Notes: generated by a model not told the origin, from the letters alone. A stretch of 64,000 bases of DNA from Oceanobacillus kimchii X50 (GCF_000340475.1 NZ_CM001792.1:1200659-1264658), one strand, 5' to 3'. Shown: positions 35,427 to 46,489, counted from the first letter of the stretch. Program-made: numbers and translations.

Positions 35427-35618
35427 TTATTCAGCTTTTTCTTTTAAAATGCCATCCCCAAGTACAAATACAACGATAGAAAAAATTGCTGTGAGTATGA
35501 TCGCATTTTGAATCAAGAAAGGTTCTCCACCCATACTTGAAAGTACATAAGAAACAGCAGCGGCAATTAGAAATGACCAAAAGATTGTCATTATGTAGCG
35601 CATTATTAAACACCTCAC
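35427..35618 (-). CDS. yjzD: YjzD-like small membrane protein (DUF2929)
   Basis: The 63-residue product (or 58 if the second ATG is used) has two membrane segments: YIMTIFWSFLIAAAVSYVLSS is split by a turn at SSMGGEPF from ILTAIFSIVVFVLG. It matches DUF2929/YjzD in length and pattern, and the yjzD-yjaV-med-fabH order agrees with B. subtilis. Function is unknown. A GAGGTG site precedes the start. Confidence 0.75.
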   Translation of the reverse strand: MRCLIMRYIMTIFWSFLIAAAVSYVLSSMGGEPFLIQNAIILTAIFSIVVFVLGDGILKEKAE

Positions 35619-35753
35619 TCAACTATAATCAAACTAGCTATAAACACATACACTTCATTAACAGTTATATTCTAACACGTATTCTATTATTTTGCTTATG
35701 AATTATTCAATAAATCTATAAATATTTGTGTTATATAGGAAGGAGAGGTAGTA

Positions 35754-36359
35754 ATGAGATTATTGATTGTAAACTGTAATAGTTGGGTAGGATATCATAT
35801 AGTAGATGCACTACTGATGGAAGGATTCCTGGTTGATGGCGTTATTGATCATGATGAACCAGGTGATTTAGAAATGTATTTTGGGAGAAATAGTTTATAT
35901 GAGGAAGTTACCTTACAAACCAAGAAAGAGTACGAGATCGGTATCATCATAGATGATTTTATTACTGAATTGCCAAAAGGTGTGAAGCATTGGATAACTA
36001 TATCAACAAACAATGACAAAAGAATTGAATCTGCCACGCAGACAATGACCTGCATCTATCCATCCTTATTGGTGGGTGAATGGATGAACATGAATGAACA
36101 AGGAGTTTACAGAAATGATGAGTTTATTCGATTTGATTCCAAATATTTTAAAGAACAAGCAATTTATATTGTTGATTTCGTAAATGCTTTATTACATTGG
36201 ATACAAATGGATAATTTACCTATTTGTTTTCAAGTTTTTCCTAAACAGGAAAAGATTTCGAACAAGAAAGTTGAAAAAAAGATATTTCTCCGTAAAAATA
36301 GAAGTATAGACACAGTTATACAGTCATTAAAGAATCATTATGAGCAGTTTCAAAAATAG
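35754..36359 (+). CDS. yjaV: Rossmann-fold protein, YjaV-like
   Basis: The 201-residue protein begins with a Rossmann-like strand and turn (MRLLIVNCNSWVGYHIVDAL) in which the usual glycine-rich GxxGxxG is degenerate, so nucleotide binding is uncertain. A second part contains HWIQMDNLPICFQVF. It sits upstream of med as yjaV does in B. subtilis, which is the main basis for the name. The start follows AAGGAGAGG; the next gene begins 28 bases on. Confidence 0.72.
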   Translation: MRLLIVNCNSWVGYHIVDALLMEGFLVDGVIDHDEPGDLEMYFGRNSLYEEVTLQTKKEYEIGIIIDDFITELPKGVKHWITISTNNDKRIESATQTMTCIYPSLLVGEWMNMNEQGVYRNDEFIRFDSKYFKEQAIYIVDFVNALLHWIQMDNLPICFQVFPKQEKISNKKVEKKIFLRKNRSIDTVIQSLKNHYEQFQK

Positions 36360-36387
36360 TTTATAAATTATAGTAAATTGGAATGGA

Positions 36388-37353
36388 GTGTGTTATTTGA
36401 AGAAATTATTCATAGCAATTTTATTTGTTTTTGTATGCACTCTTTCCGCTTGTTCTTATTTTGAATCTGGAAAAATACAAAATGTAGGTTTTCTTGTAGA
36501 GACGGATATTGATGCAAATCCTTGGACAAAAACTGGATATGAAGGCATGCAAGATATTGAAGATCAATATCAAATAGATGTTTTTTACAAAGAAAATATT
36601 CAATCAATGCAAGATGTTAGAGTTGCTGTAGATGAACTTGTCCAAGACGGTGTCAATCTTATTTTTGGACATAGTAACATGTATGGAGAGTATTTCATGG
36701 AATTGTCAGATAGTTACCCGGATGTTCATTTTGTTTATATGAATGGCGGGGAGGTAAAAAGTAATGTTACCTCCTTAAATTTTGATGGACATGCTATGGG
36801 GTTCTTCGCAGGTATGGTTGCTGGACAAATGTCTACAAATAATGAAGTTGGAATCATTGCTGCGCATTCTTGGCAGCCTGAAATAGAAGGATTTTACGAA
36901 GGAGTAAAACATGTTAATCCTATGACAGAGATTGAGTTAAGTTATCTTAATGACTGGAATAATACTGAACTCGCTTTAGAAGTCTATGGGGAAATGAAAG
37001 AAGCAGGTGTTGATGTTTTTTATCCGATCGGAGATTCGTTTAGTGAACCAATTATTAAGAAAGCAGAAGAAGATAGATTATTTGCAATTGGGTATCTGAC
37101 CAACCAAATGAAACTTGCTCCTAATACTGTTCTTACAAGCACTTTGCAGCATATAGATCGGTTATATTTACATGTTACTGACCTTTTTGATAAATCTGAA
37201 TTACAAGGTAAGATTTATAATTTTGATTTTCAGGACGAGTTTGTGGAGCTCGGGGAATTGAATGATTCAATACCAGAAGAATTCCAAGAGAAGATAAAAA
37301 ATGATATTGAGCGATTTAAGGATACGGGAAATCTCCCTAATGAAGATAATTAA
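36388..37353 (+). CDS. med: Med, BMP-family lipoprotein (positive regulator of comK in B. subtilis)
   Basis: The 321-residue protein has a lipobox signal peptide (LSAC, Cys22 area) and a periplasmic-binding-like BMP domain: NVGFLVETDIDANPWTKTGYEGM, VNLIFGHSNMYGEYF, FDGHAMGFFAGMVAGQM and SWQPEIEGFYEGVKHVNP follow B. subtilis Med closely. Med raises comK expression there by an unclear route. The start is TTG, set by AATGGAGTG. Unlike B. subtilis, no comZ follows; a terminator lies directly behind. Confidence 0.9.
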   Translation: MCYLKKLFIAILFVFVCTLSACSYFESGKIQNVGFLVETDIDANPWTKTGYEGMQDIEDQYQIDVFYKENIQSMQDVRVAVDELVQDGVNLIFGHSNMYGEYFMELSDSYPDVHFVYMNGGEVKSNVTSLNFDGHAMGFFAGMVAGQMSTNNEVGIIAAHSWQPEIEGFYEGVKHVNPMTEIELSYLNDWNNTELALEVYGEMKEAGVDVFYPIGDSFSEPIIKKAEEDRLFAIGYLTNQMKLAPNTVLTSTLQHIDRLYLHVTDLFDKSELQGKIYNFDFQDEFVELGELNDSIPEEFQEKIKNDIERFKDTGNLPNEDN

Positions 37354-37377
37354 ATGAAACGATTAATCACTAAATTT

Positions 37378-37407
37378 CAAAAAAGCTTACTAGCTGAGCT
37401 TTTTTGA
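37378..37407 (+). terminator. Intrinsic terminator of med
   Basis: AAAAAAGCT pairs with AGCTTTTTT across TACTAGCTG (37380-37405). It occupies the place where comZ would begin. Confidence 0.85.
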
Positions 37408-37445
37408 GTTTTTAATTGATAACTATTGTATGACAAGCTATCCAC

Positions 37446-37491
37446 TTGATTTTTTGTATTTTATACATTAAAATTAGTACCAAGTCATAAT
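37446..37491 (+). promoter_or_regulatory. fabH promoter with FapR box
   Basis: TTGATT (37446-37451) and TAAAAT (37469-37474) are spaced by 17 bases. The -10 overlaps ATTAGTACCAAGTCATAAT (37473-37491), which fits the FapR operator (TTAGTACCT...ACTAA type). Malonyl-CoA would release FapR and allow fatty-acid synthesis. Confidence 0.8.
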
Positions 37492-37531
37492 AATTGATAG
37501 TAATTATGAGTGTAAAGGGGAGAGCTGTCAA

Positions 37532-38470
37532 ATGAATATCGGTATTCTAGGAACCGGACATTACTTGCCAACAAATGTTGTTACAAATAATGATTTAGAA
37601 AAAATCGTAGATACGAATGATGAATGGATTCGTACTCGAACTGGTATAAAAGAAAGAAGATTAGCAACAGATGAAGTGGACACTTCTGATATGGCTTTTC
37701 ACGCAGCTCTTGGTGCATTAGAAGAAGCGAATTTAAAAGCAGAAGATATTGATTTAATATTAGTAGCGACGGTTACACCAAATACATCATTTCCATCTGT
37801 TGCCTGTATCATCCAAGATCAACTTGGAGCGAAGAATGCTGCGGCTATGGATGTTAGTGCTGCATGTGCTGGTTTTATGTATGGATTGATTACTGCTAAA
37901 CAGTTTATCGATACAGGTGCGTACAAACATGTACTAGTAGTCGGTGCAGATAAACTCTCTAAAATTACTGACTGGTCCGATCGCACAACATGTGTACTAT
38001 TTGGAGATGGTGCAGGTGCAGCTGTAGTCGGTGAAGTAAGTGATGGAAAAGGTATTCTGTCATTTGAATTAGGGGCCAATGGTGCTGGTGGAAAAGAACT
38101 TTACCTGAATCATGATGATCATATCATCATGAATGGTAGAGAAGTATATAAGTTTGCAGTCCGTCAAATGCCAGATTCTACAATAAAAGTTATTGAACAG
38201 TTAGGCTTATCACGTGACGATGTGGACTATCTAGTACCTCATCAAGCAAATATTCGTATAATGGAAGCTGCTAGAGAAAGGTTAGGTATATCAGAAGATA
38301 AAATGGCCAAATCCATAGAAAAGTTTGGAAACAATTCTTCTGCATCTATACCTATGGCTTTATCTGAGGCGGTGAAAGAGGGTAAAATAAAAGATAATGA
38401 TTTAATAGTATTAGTAGGATTTGGTGGAGGCTTAACCTGGGGAGCAGTTGCGCTTCGATGGGGGAAGTAA
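37532..38470 (+). CDS. fabH: Beta-ketoacyl-ACP synthase III
   Basis: FabH starts fatty-acid synthesis by condensing acyl-CoA primers, often branched in bacilli, with malonyl-ACP. The 312-residue protein has the catalytic triad Cys112 (SAACAGF), His237 (VPHQAN) and Asn267 (KFGNNSSAS), at the standard positions. It leads an operon with fabF, 30 bases apart, under a FapR-type promoter, like B. subtilis fabHA-fabF. Confidence 0.96.
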   Translation: MNIGILGTGHYLPTNVVTNNDLEKIVDTNDEWIRTRTGIKERRLATDEVDTSDMAFHAALGALEEANLKAEDIDLILVATVTPNTSFPSVACIIQDQLGAKNAAAMDVSAACAGFMYGLITAKQFIDTGAYKHVLVVGADKLSKITDWSDRTTCVLFGDGAGAAVVGEVSDGKGILSFELGANGAGGKELYLNHDDHIIMNGREVYKFAVRQMPDSTIKVIEQLGLSRDDVDYLVPHQANIRIMEAARERLGISEDKMAKSIEKFGNNSSASIPMALSEAVKEGKIKDNDLIVLVGFGGGLTWGAVALRWGK

Positions 38471-38500
38471 CCAGTTATTTTGGAAGGAGGATATAAAACA

Positions 38501-39739
38501 TTGAATAATCGAGTTGTTATTACGGGATTAGGAGCATTAACCCCTGTAGGCAATACTGTAGATGAAATGTGGGAAAGTGTTACGACAGGAAAATCAGGAA
38601 TAGATTTTGTGACGAAGGTAAATAAAGATTTATTTCCAGCGAAAGTAGCGGCAGAAGTTAAAAACTTTGATCCAACGAAGTACATGGATAAAAAGGATTC
38701 GCGTAAGATGGATCCATTTACACAATATGCAGTTGCTGCTGCTAAAATGGCTGTTGAAGATGCTAATTTAACAATTAATGAAGAGAATGCAGAACGAGTG
38801 GGTGTATGGATTGGTTCTGGAATTGGTGGAATGAAAACTTGGGAAGATCAACATACTAAGTTCATGGAGAAAGGAGCAAAACGTGTAAGTCCTTTCTTTG
38901 TACCAATGATGATTCCAGATATGGCTGCAGGCCAAGTTTCTATTCAATTAGGAGCAAAAGGAATTAATTCCTGCTCTGTCACAGCTTGTGCTTCAGGTGC
39001 CAATTCGATCGGAGATGCATTTAAAGCCATTCAGCGTGGAGATGCAGATATAATGATATCTGGTGGTACAGAGGCTCCAATATCAGATATGGCATTTGCT
39101 GGATTTTCTTCTTCAAAAGCATTATCCACAAATGAGGATCCGCAAAAAGCAAGTCGTCCATTTGATAAGAATCGTAATGGATTCGTTATGGGAGAAGGGG
39201 CAGGTATTTTGATACTAGAGTCTTTAGAATCTGCCCTGAAAAGAGACGCAACTATATATGGAGAGATAGTCGGATATGGTGCGACTGGAGATGCTTATCA
39301 TATTACTGCACCTGCTGAGAATGGAGAAGGGGCAACTCGAGCAATGCAAATAGCATTAAAAGATGCCAATTTAGAACCTTCAGAAGTACAGTATGTGAAT
39401 GCTCATGGAACGAGCACAGATCTAAATGACAAGTATGAAACTCAAGCTATTAAATCTGTATTTGGAGATCATGCAAATAGTTTAGCAATATCATCTACTA
39501 AGTCGATGACCGGTCACTTATTAGGAGCTGCAGGTGGGATAGAAGCCGTGATATCTATTAAAGCAATTCAAGATAGTATTATTCCGCCAACAATTAATTA
39601 TGAAACACCAGATCCAGAATGTGATTTGGATTATGTTCCAAATGAAGCAAGAAAACAATCAGTAGATGCAGTAGTAAGTAATTCATTAGGATTTGGCGGA
39701 CATAACGTAGCTTTGGTATTTAAAAAATTTGTGAAATAA
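38501..39739 (+). CDS. fabF: Beta-ketoacyl-ACP synthase II
   Basis: FabF elongates acyl-ACP by condensation with malonyl-ACP. The nucleophile is Cys163 in TACASGAN, followed by the histidines in [11 protein letters not shown] and [12 protein letters not shown], as usual. The TTG at 38501 is preferred because a GGAAGGAGG ribosome site lies at the right distance; the ORF's earlier TTG at 38480 overlaps that site. The resulting 412 residues match the family length. It is the second gene of the fabH operon. Confidence 0.96.
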   Translation: MNNRVVITGLGALTPVGNTVDEMWESVTTGKSGIDFVTKVNKDLFPAKVAAEVKNFDPTKYMDKKDSRKMDPFTQYAVAAAKMAVEDANLTINEENAERVGVWIGSGIGGMKTWEDQHTKFMEKGAKRVSPFFVPMMIPDMAAGQVSIQLGAKGINSCSVTACASGANSIGDAFKAIQRGDADIMISGGTEAPISDMAFAGFSSSKALSTNEDPQKASRPFDKNRNGFVMGEGAGILILESLESALKRDATIYGEIVGYGATGDAYHITAPAENGEGATRAMQIALKDANLEPSEVQYVNAHGTSTDLNDKYETQAIKSVFGDHANSLAISSTKSMTGHLLGAAGGIEAVISIKAIQDSIIPPTINYETPDPECDLDYVPNEARKQSVDAVVSNSLGFGGHNVALVFKKFVK

Positions 39740-39757
39740 TCGTTCGTTATATTATTT

Positions 39758-39800
39758 TAAAAGGAGATTAGGGTATAAATTGCCCCGATCTCCTTTTTAT
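39758..39800 (+). terminator. Intrinsic terminator of fabHF
   Basis: AAAAGGAGAT-GGG pairs with CCC-ATCTCCTTTT, followed by TATTTTT. Confidence 0.9.
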
Positions 39801-39881
39801 TTTTGGGAAAATCTAGCATTCTTTTCTGTTTTCATTCATAGAATAAACTATATTTTGGACAAGCAGATGAGAGGCGATTAG

Positions 39882-40082
39882 ATGGGGTATGTGTTCCTGT
39901 TCTTAGTAGGTTTTGGTATGGCGGTAACGGGCGGAGTTACGATGATTGCATATATGAATTTCTTGCCTGCTGGTTTATCGTGGGTAGATTATTTTGTTTT
40001 TGTCGCTGGTAGAGTTGAATGTTATTTTTTGCCTGTTGGTGTAAGTCTGATGTTAATTACTCTTCAACGTTATCCAAAATAA
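39882..40082 (+). CDS. Small membrane protein upstream of yjbA
   Basis: The 66-residue protein has two membrane segments (about 3-25 and 45-61) separated by a loop with NFLPAGLSWVDYF. The pattern, including GRVECYFLPVG before the second segment, appears conserved in Bacillaceae as far as I recall, but no function is known. The ATG has only a weak GAGGCGA site. It lies between fabF and yjbA. Confidence 0.62.
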   Translation: MGYVFLFLVGFGMAVTGGVTMIAYMNFLPAGLSWVDYFVFVAGRVECYFLPVGVSLMLITLQRYPK

Positions 40083-40162
40083 AATACATGCAGTTCTCGA
40101 ATAAAATCTTACTCTGATGGTCATAATGTATCTTAAAACGGTATAAAAGTGAGGGCTGAGAT

Positions 40163-40924
40163 ATGTTGTACTTACATGATGTTTGGGTGAATTGGTTTGA
40201 GGGTGAAGAAAACGGATATAATGTTTGTCATTTCCATGAATGGAGAAAAGAAGATACGATTGAATTACTTGATCAGGTGCCATTGCTGTACATAAGTAAA
40301 GAGTTATTACACTACATTGAGAACGATATGCATGACCTGCCAAAGTCTTTATTAGATACGATTTATAAGCGAGGCTATACGAGAAAAGGGCAAAAGAGGA
40401 CAGTTGTTGAATATGCTGCTGTTGTAACAGACGGTGATAATATTCTTGCATTTGACACAGTAGGTTACTATATCCCAATCCGTAAAAGTCGCTTAATTCC
40501 TCGTCAAGAACAATTGGTTTATGACATGATAGAAAATAACAAACCAGAAAACTTTGAATTCGATAATAAGATGCATGACAAAGAATACCATATGCTTTCG
40601 ATGCCTCCGGAATATATTTTTGGTTTGACTAGAAAAGAAAGACAACTAAAGCAGTTATTGATGATTGGATTAGATCAATTAAGAACTACTAATAATAAAG
40701 AAGAATTACGTTATTGGTTAACAGAGTGGGATCCAAAGCAATATCCGTCTATACGATATATGGATGAAGAACAAGTATGGAATGCCTTATATGATGGAGT
40801 GAAGATTGGTTGGAGTAGTGCCCATGAAGATTTATGCAGTAAACTTATTCGTGGACAGGCATTTTTAGAAAGAATGTGGGAAGCGGAAATGGGTAATGAA
40901 CAACATACTTCAAATCAAAAGTAA
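40163..40924 (+). CDS. yjbA: YjbA, DUF3603 (UPF0736) family protein
   Basis: The 253-residue soluble protein begins [26 protein letters not shown] split around residue 20, typical of UPF0736/YjbA, and contains the mid-region [26 protein letters not shown]. It is acidic and of the normal length. Function is unknown. It is adjacent to trpS, as in B. subtilis. The start is preceded by AGGGCTGAG. Confidence 0.85.
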   Translation: MLYLHDVWVNWFEGEENGYNVCHFHEWRKEDTIELLDQVPLLYISKELLHYIENDMHDLPKSLLDTIYKRGYTRKGQKRTVVEYAAVVTDGDNILAFDTVGYYIPIRKSRLIPRQEQLVYDMIENNKPENFEFDNKMHDKEYHMLSMPPEYIFGLTRKERQLKQLLMIGLDQLRTTNNKEELRYWLTEWDPKQYPSIRYMDEEQVWNALYDGVKIGWSSAHEDLCSKLIRGQAFLERMWEAEMGNEQHTSNQK

Positions 40925-40974
40925 AAAACGGGTTTCCTCGTTCATGATTGTGTGAACGAAGAAACCCGTTTTGT
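40922..40974. terminator. Bidirectional intrinsic terminator
   Basis: AAAACGGGTTTC-TCGTTCA pairs with TGAACGA-GAAACCCGTTTT; it separates the convergent yjbA and trpS. Confidence 0.93.
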
Positions 40975-41008
40975 TTATACCAAAACTTCGGCAGAATGAA
41001 GTTGCACT

Positions 41009-42225
<1,217 letters not shown>

Positions 42226-42231
42226 TTTACT

Positions 42232-42260
42232 ATTATATCCATAGTTAAAAGAAAAAGCAA
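42232..42260 (-). promoter_or_regulatory. SigA promoter of trpS
   Basis: On the minus strand TTGCTT (42260-42255) and TATAAT (42237-42232) are spaced by 17 bases. Transcription would start about 42225, at the 5' end of the T-box. Confidence 0.75.
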
Positions 42261-42563
42261 GAAGCAATCAAGTTTTAAAGTTCATATTTATAGAATCGAT
42301 TTCTTAATTGTACATTTTTAAATCATTAGGTATTTATTCATGATCGGTTTTACATATGACCTTAGTATAAGAAAGTATTATAGAATTTTTAATGCTTAGG
42401 AGTTTTCGATAATCATAATAAGGGTATAGAAGGAAAAGCTAAGCAGAGTATATATACTAAAAGCTAACTAGGGAAAAATTTTAACGGATGTCACTTTTTT
42501 CATTTAAATGTAGTTTTTTTTCCTATATACTAAAATTATCATACATACAGGAGATTGATTTAT
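42261..42563. other. Gene-free region upstream of the DUF4015 gene
   Basis: This AT-rich stretch holds the divergent upstream regions of trpS and the DUF4015 gene. No open frame, RNA structure or repeat is recognised apart from the ribosome site AGGAG at 42549-42553. Confidence 0.5.
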
Positions 42564-43787
42564 ATGCGGAATTGGCAAAAGAAATTTTTTGGGGTGTTCG
42601 TAGTAACATTATTTATTAGCATGATATTTGGAAATTCGACAAAAGCAGAAGAAGAAATTAATGTTGAAGCAAGTTTACATAAAGAACGATCGACCAACTT
42701 ACAAATAATAGATACATCGCAAAAAATAGAGCGTTTTACTTTTGATTCCGGGTATAATTTCGAATATCCTGACGCAGTACGAGGAATTTATGTAACGGGT
42801 AATTCTGCTGGAGGCGAGAAGTTTAATTCATTAATTGATTTTGTGAATTCAACCGACTTAAATACAATGGTTATTGATGTAAAAGAAGATCATGGGAATT
42901 TAACTTTTATACCTGAAGAAGGATCTCCATATGAAGATATGGCTACTAATGTTATTTCTAACCCTGAACAAATGATGGAACGATTAGAAGAAGAGGAAAT
43001 ATATCCGATAGCTCGTGTAGTTGTATTTAAAGATAATGTACTAGCTAATAAACGTCCGGATCTGTCCTTTACTCAAAATGGAGAAGTATGGGAGAACGGA
43101 AAAGGTGAGTCTTTTGTAAATCCTTTTGAGCAAGAAGTGTGGGAATATAATATAGAAGTTGCAAAAATGGCAGCTGAGATGGGCTTTAAAGAGATTCAAT
43201 TTGATTATGTACGTTTCCCTGAAGGATTTGAAAACAAAGATGAGGAATTAAGTTACTCTCTTGGTGATTATAAAGACTTGGATATGAATAACATAAAGAA
43301 ACGTGTAGAAGCAGTATCGGATTTCGTGGCTTATGCAAAAGAAGAACTAAGTGATTATGATGTAGATGTTTCTGTAGATATATTTGGGTATGCTGCAACG
43401 ATAGAAGAGGCACCAGGAATTGGACAAAACTTCTCTCGTATTTCTGAAAATGTCGATATTATTTCTTCTATGATTTACCCGAGTCATTGGTCATCATACT
43501 TCGGAATAGAAAAACCAGATACTGAACCATATAATCTTATTAATGAGTATTCAAAAGTGGAGAATCAGGTCTTAGGAGCATTAGAAAACCCTCCGTTATC
43601 TCGACCGTGGTTGCAAGATTTTGAAGCACCGTGGTTATATAGTGGTTCTACATTCCAATATGGCAAAGATGAAGTAGAAGCGCAGATACAAGCACTGTAT
43701 GACAATGGTATTAATGAATTCTTACTATGGAACTCAGGTAACACATACACGGAAGGTGTAGACTACATGATTGGGAAAGATGAATAA
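42564..43787 (+). CDS. Secreted DUF4015 putative glycoside hydrolase
   Basis: The 407-residue protein has a signal peptide (about 1-28, cleavage near STKA) and a TIM-barrel-like DUF4015 domain: VRGIYVTGNSAG, MVIDVKEDHGNL, YPIARVVVFKDN, IQFDYVRFPEGF and a late YPSHWSS. Members are annotated as putative glycoside hydrolases without demonstrated activity. The acidic residues in DVKED and FDYVRFPE are candidate catalytic positions. The ATG at 42564 has AGGAG ten bases upstream. It stands alone before a terminator. Confidence 0.85.
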   Translation: MRNWQKKFFGVFVVTLFISMIFGNSTKAEEEINVEASLHKERSTNLQIIDTSQKIERFTFDSGYNFEYPDAVRGIYVTGNSAGGEKFNSLIDFVNSTDLNTMVIDVKEDHGNLTFIPEEGSPYEDMATNVISNPEQMMERLEEEEIYPIARVVVFKDNVLANKRPDLSFTQNGEVWENGKGESFVNPFEQEVWEYNIEVAKMAAEMGFKEIQFDYVRFPEGFENKDEELSYSLGDYKDLDMNNIKKRVEAVSDFVAYAKEELSDYDVDVSVDIFGYAATIEEAPGIGQNFSRISENVDIISSMIYPSHWSSYFGIEKPDTEPYNLINEYSKVENQVLGALENPPLSRPWLQDFEAPWLYSGSTFQYGKDEVEAQIQALYDNGINEFLLWNSGNTYTEGVDYMIGKDE

Positions 43788-43794
43788 ATAAAAT

Positions 43795-43836
43795 AAAACT
43801 CTCCTCTGATACCAAAACAGAGGGGAGATTTTGATT
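43795..43836 (+). terminator. Intrinsic terminator of the DUF4015 gene
   Basis: AAACTCTCCTCTG pairs with CAGAGGGGAGATTT, followed by a T-rich tract. Confidence 0.88.
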
Positions 43837-43973
43837 TTAGCAAGCGGGTATATATTAATAGATAAGGTGTAAATAAATAATTGGATATAGTATATAAGAA
43901 ACTGGGTATCATTTAACATCTTGAATGAACTTAGCTATAATGAGAGATAATAATCAAAAAAAGGGGTAAATTA

Positions 43974-44567
43974 ATGAATTGGTATGAGAAATTAAACGAT
44001 TATTTTCCAGTTGAAGAAATGAAATCAAAAAAGCATATGGAATTATTACTTGAGGAAAAGGGCGACGTATATTTTAAAGATGAAAGTCCGCAGCATGTGA
44101 TGATGTATGCGGAGTTCAATACATTTATTTTTATTGACTATGTATGGGTATCTGCTCAGACAAGAGGTCAGGGAGTAGGGCATAAGTTAATAGATAAGCT
44201 AAAGAACAAACGAAAACCAATTATACTTGAAGTAGAGCCGGTCGATTATGAGGATTCCGATTCAGAAAAACGACTTCATTTTTATCATCGCGAAGGATTT
44301 AAGCATGCGCAGTCAATTGGTTATAATCGACGTTCCTTAGCAACAAACGAAGAAACTCCAATGGAAATTTTATATTGGTCTCCAAATGATGATTCTGAAG
44401 AAGTGATTTATGGGCAGATGAAGCAAATGTATGAAGACATTCATACATACAAAGATAAGGAAATTTACGGAAAAGAATACCAATCATCTGAAGAAGTGTT
44501 GAGTTATGATGAGAATCGTGAAGCAGTTAATCTATTAGATGAACTAACGAAGAGGTCTTCACAATAA
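43974..44567 (+). CDS. yjbC: GNAT-family acetyltransferase, YjbC-like
   Basis: The 197-residue protein has an N-terminal GNAT domain with the acetyl-CoA loop in TRGQGVGHKLIDKL (about 63-76) and a longer acidic C-terminal region. It corresponds to YjbC, which precedes spx in B. subtilis; here the glnK-amtB pair is inserted between them on the opposite strand. Substrate is unknown. The start has an AAAGGGG site. Confidence 0.83.
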   Translation: MNWYEKLNDYFPVEEMKSKKHMELLLEEKGDVYFKDESPQHVMMYAEFNTFIFIDYVWVSAQTRGQGVGHKLIDKLKNKRKPIILEVEPVDYEDSDSEKRLHFYHREGFKHAQSIGYNRRSLATNEETPMEILYWSPNDDSEEVIYGQMKQMYEDIHTYKDKEIYGKEYQSSEEVLSYDENREAVNLLDELTKRSSQ

Positions 44568-44574
44568 TATAAAT

Positions 44575-44622
44575 AAAAATCCGAGCTATCATCCTGATTT
44601 CTAGGAAATAACTCGGATTTTT
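44575..44622. terminator. Bidirectional intrinsic terminator
   Basis: AAAATCCGAG pairs with CTCGGATTTT with flanking A and T runs; it separates yjbC from the convergent amtB. Confidence 0.88.
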
Positions 44623-44633
44623 TAATAACGACA

Positions 44634-46004
44634 TTAAGAACTTTGGTTACTTGTTTCTCCAATCGTAATATTATTATTTAAACGTTCAGCTAGGCCGCTT
44701 GAAGAATTATTATCCGTTCCTTCTAATATACTTTCTTTAAAGTTATATGCACTAGAACCGTGTTCTGCAAAATCAAGTCCAGAAATTTCTTCTTCCTCTG
44801 AAACGCGAATTGGAGAAAATTTATTCATTACATATGCGAATCCACCGGTTGTAATTGCTACCCAAGCAATTACTGCAAGCACTCCAATGGCTTGGATACC
44901 TAATTGTGAAATACCATTTCCGTAGAAAAGTCCGGTATTAACAGAAAATAAACCAATTGCCAACGTACCCCATATACCACAGATTCCATGTACCGCAATA
45001 GCTCCAACTGGATCATCTATACGTAATTTTGTATCTAAGAAACGAATCCCTTCTACAAGTACTACACCAGAAATTAGTCCGACAATAATTGATCCCCCAA
45101 GAGAAATTTCTGCAGCACCTGCAGTAATACCTACTAATCCACCAAGTACACCATTCATTGATAATGATGCATCTACCTTCTTAAATCGGATTTTTGTATA
45201 TAAAGAAGATGACACTAATGCGGCAGAAGTAGATAATAAAGTTGTTCCTATTACATACGGTACAAGTGATGGATCTGCTGCTAATGTACTACCTCCATTA
45301 AAACCGAACCAACCTAACCAAAGGATGAAAACTCCTAGAGCACCTAAAGGTAAATTATGCCCTTGGATAACATTGACTTTCTTTCCTTTGTACTTTCCGA
45401 TACGTGGTCCAAGTATAAGTACTACTACAAACGCTCCTACAGCTCCAGTTAAGTGAACAACAGTAGAACCAGCGAAGTCACTAAATCCTATCGCAGTTAA
45501 CCATCCATCTCCTTGCCAAACCCAATGTCCAACAACTGGATAAATGATTGTTGTCATTGCTGCTACAATCAGGATATAACTGCCTAGTTTAATTCTTTCC
45601 GCAACTGCTCCGGAAATAATCGTTGCACAAGTAGCAACAAACATAGCTTGGAATACGAAAAAGTCTATTTCGCTAACTCCGCTAAGTAAGAATCCATCGC
45701 TACCTATAATAGAGCCGGAAGAAGAACCAAACATAATGCCATAACCAACTAAGAAAAATAAGATAGCAGCGACACTTATCGTTAAGAAATTCTTCATAAG
45801 GATATTTAATGTATTCTTCGATCTCGTAAATCCAGATTCTACCATAGCAAATCCTGCATGCATAAAAAATACTAAGAATGCACCTAACATTACCCAAATT
45901 AAGTTAACGGATAATTCTAATGATTCGGGAGTGGGTGTTGCAGCATATACAGGAGTAGATAAAAGTAAGAGTATTATAAATAAAAGTGAAATTTTCTTTA
46001 TCAT
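44634..46004 (-). CDS. amtB: Ammonium transporter AmtB/NrgA
   Basis: The 456-residue protein has a signal-like N-terminus and eleven membrane segments of the Amt channel that brings ammonium into the cell. Family motifs include FFMHAGFAMVESGF, GSTVVHLTGA (first pore His) and AVHGICGIWGTLA (second pore His). The ATG at 46004 follows AAGGGGGATC. It lies 24 bases behind glnK, so both are controlled by the GlnR/TnrA site upstream of glnK. Confidence 0.93.
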   Translation of the reverse strand: MIKKISLLFIILLLLSTPVYAATPTPESLELSVNLIWVMLGAFLVFFMHAGFAMVESGFTRSKNTLNILMKNFLTISVAAILFFLVGYGIMFGSSSGSIIGSDGFLLSGVSEIDFFVFQAMFVATCATIISGAVAERIKLGSYILIVAAMTTIIYPVVGHWVWQGDGWLTAIGFSDFAGSTVVHLTGAVGAFVVVLILGPRIGKYKGKKVNVIQGHNLPLGALGVFILWLGWFGFNGGSTLAADPSLVPYVIGTTLLSTSAALVSSSLYTKIRFKKVDASLSMNGVLGGLVGITAGAAEISLGGSIIVGLISGVVLVEGIRFLDTKLRIDDPVGAIAVHGICGIWGTLAIGLFSVNTGLFYGNGISQLGIQAIGVLAVIAWVAITTGGFAYVMNKFSPIRVSEEEEISGLDFAEHGSSAYNFKESILEGTDNNSSSGLAERLNNNITIGETSNQSS

Positions 46005-46028
46005 GTTTTTGTGATCCCCCTTCATAAT

Positions 46029-46370
46029 TTATATAACAGCTTCTACACCACGTTCACCTGTACGAATTCGAATGACTTCTTCCACTGGTGAAACAAAAAT
46101 TTTTCCGTCGCCTATATTACCTGTCTTACAACTTTTAATAATAATATCAACAATTTCTTCTAATTGGCTTTCTTCGACCACCATCTCTACTTTTAATTTG
46201 GATAGCAATTGAATTTGAAATTCTGTTGACCGATAAACTCCTGTCTGGCCCTTTTGCTTTCCTGTACCTGCTACTTCAGTAACAGTTAATCCACCAATTC
46301 CTATTGAAGATAACTCATCGCGTAGAGACTGGAATTTTTCTGGACGTATAATTGCTTCCAATTTTTTCAT
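46029..46370 (-). CDS. glnK: PII signal protein GlnK/NrgB
   Basis: The 113-residue PII protein senses nitrogen and energy state and gates AmtB. The T-loop reads GQTGVYRSTEFQ; position 51, the uridylylated Tyr in enterobacteria, is Phe here, so control by uridylylation is excluded. The B- and C-loop motifs GDGKIFVSPVEEVIRIRTGERG are intact. It precedes amtB, the reverse of B. subtilis nrgAB. A consensus GlnR/TnrA box is just upstream. Confidence 0.93.
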   Translation of the reverse strand: MKKLEAIIRPEKFQSLRDELSSIGIGGLTVTEVAGTGKQKGQTGVYRSTEFQIQLLSKLKVEMVVEESQLEEIVDIIIKSCKTGNIGDGKIFVSPVEEVIRIRTGERGVEAVI

Positions 46371-46392
46371 TACTCCACCCCTTTAATATTAA

Positions 46393-46409
46393 TGTTAGAT
46401 TTCCTAACA
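46393..46409. promoter_or_regulatory. GlnR/TnrA box upstream of glnK-amtB
   Basis: TGTTAGATTTCCTAACA matches TGTNA-N7-TNACA exactly and lies 23 bases before the glnK start. Confidence 0.88.
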
Positions 46410-46489
46410 TGTTTAGTTATGTAAATTATCATAAATGTTTTATATTTGTTTTGCAAGTGTTTTTTACTGTTTTTTTAGAAAATTTAGAA

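Noticed and set aside
37354..37531. A comZ gene behind med
   Set aside because: No open frame of the right size; a terminator and the fabH promoter fill the space.
38242..38685. 147-codon minus-strand frame across fabH-fabF
   Set aside because: Antisense to two well-supported genes, no ribosome site and no recognisable domain.
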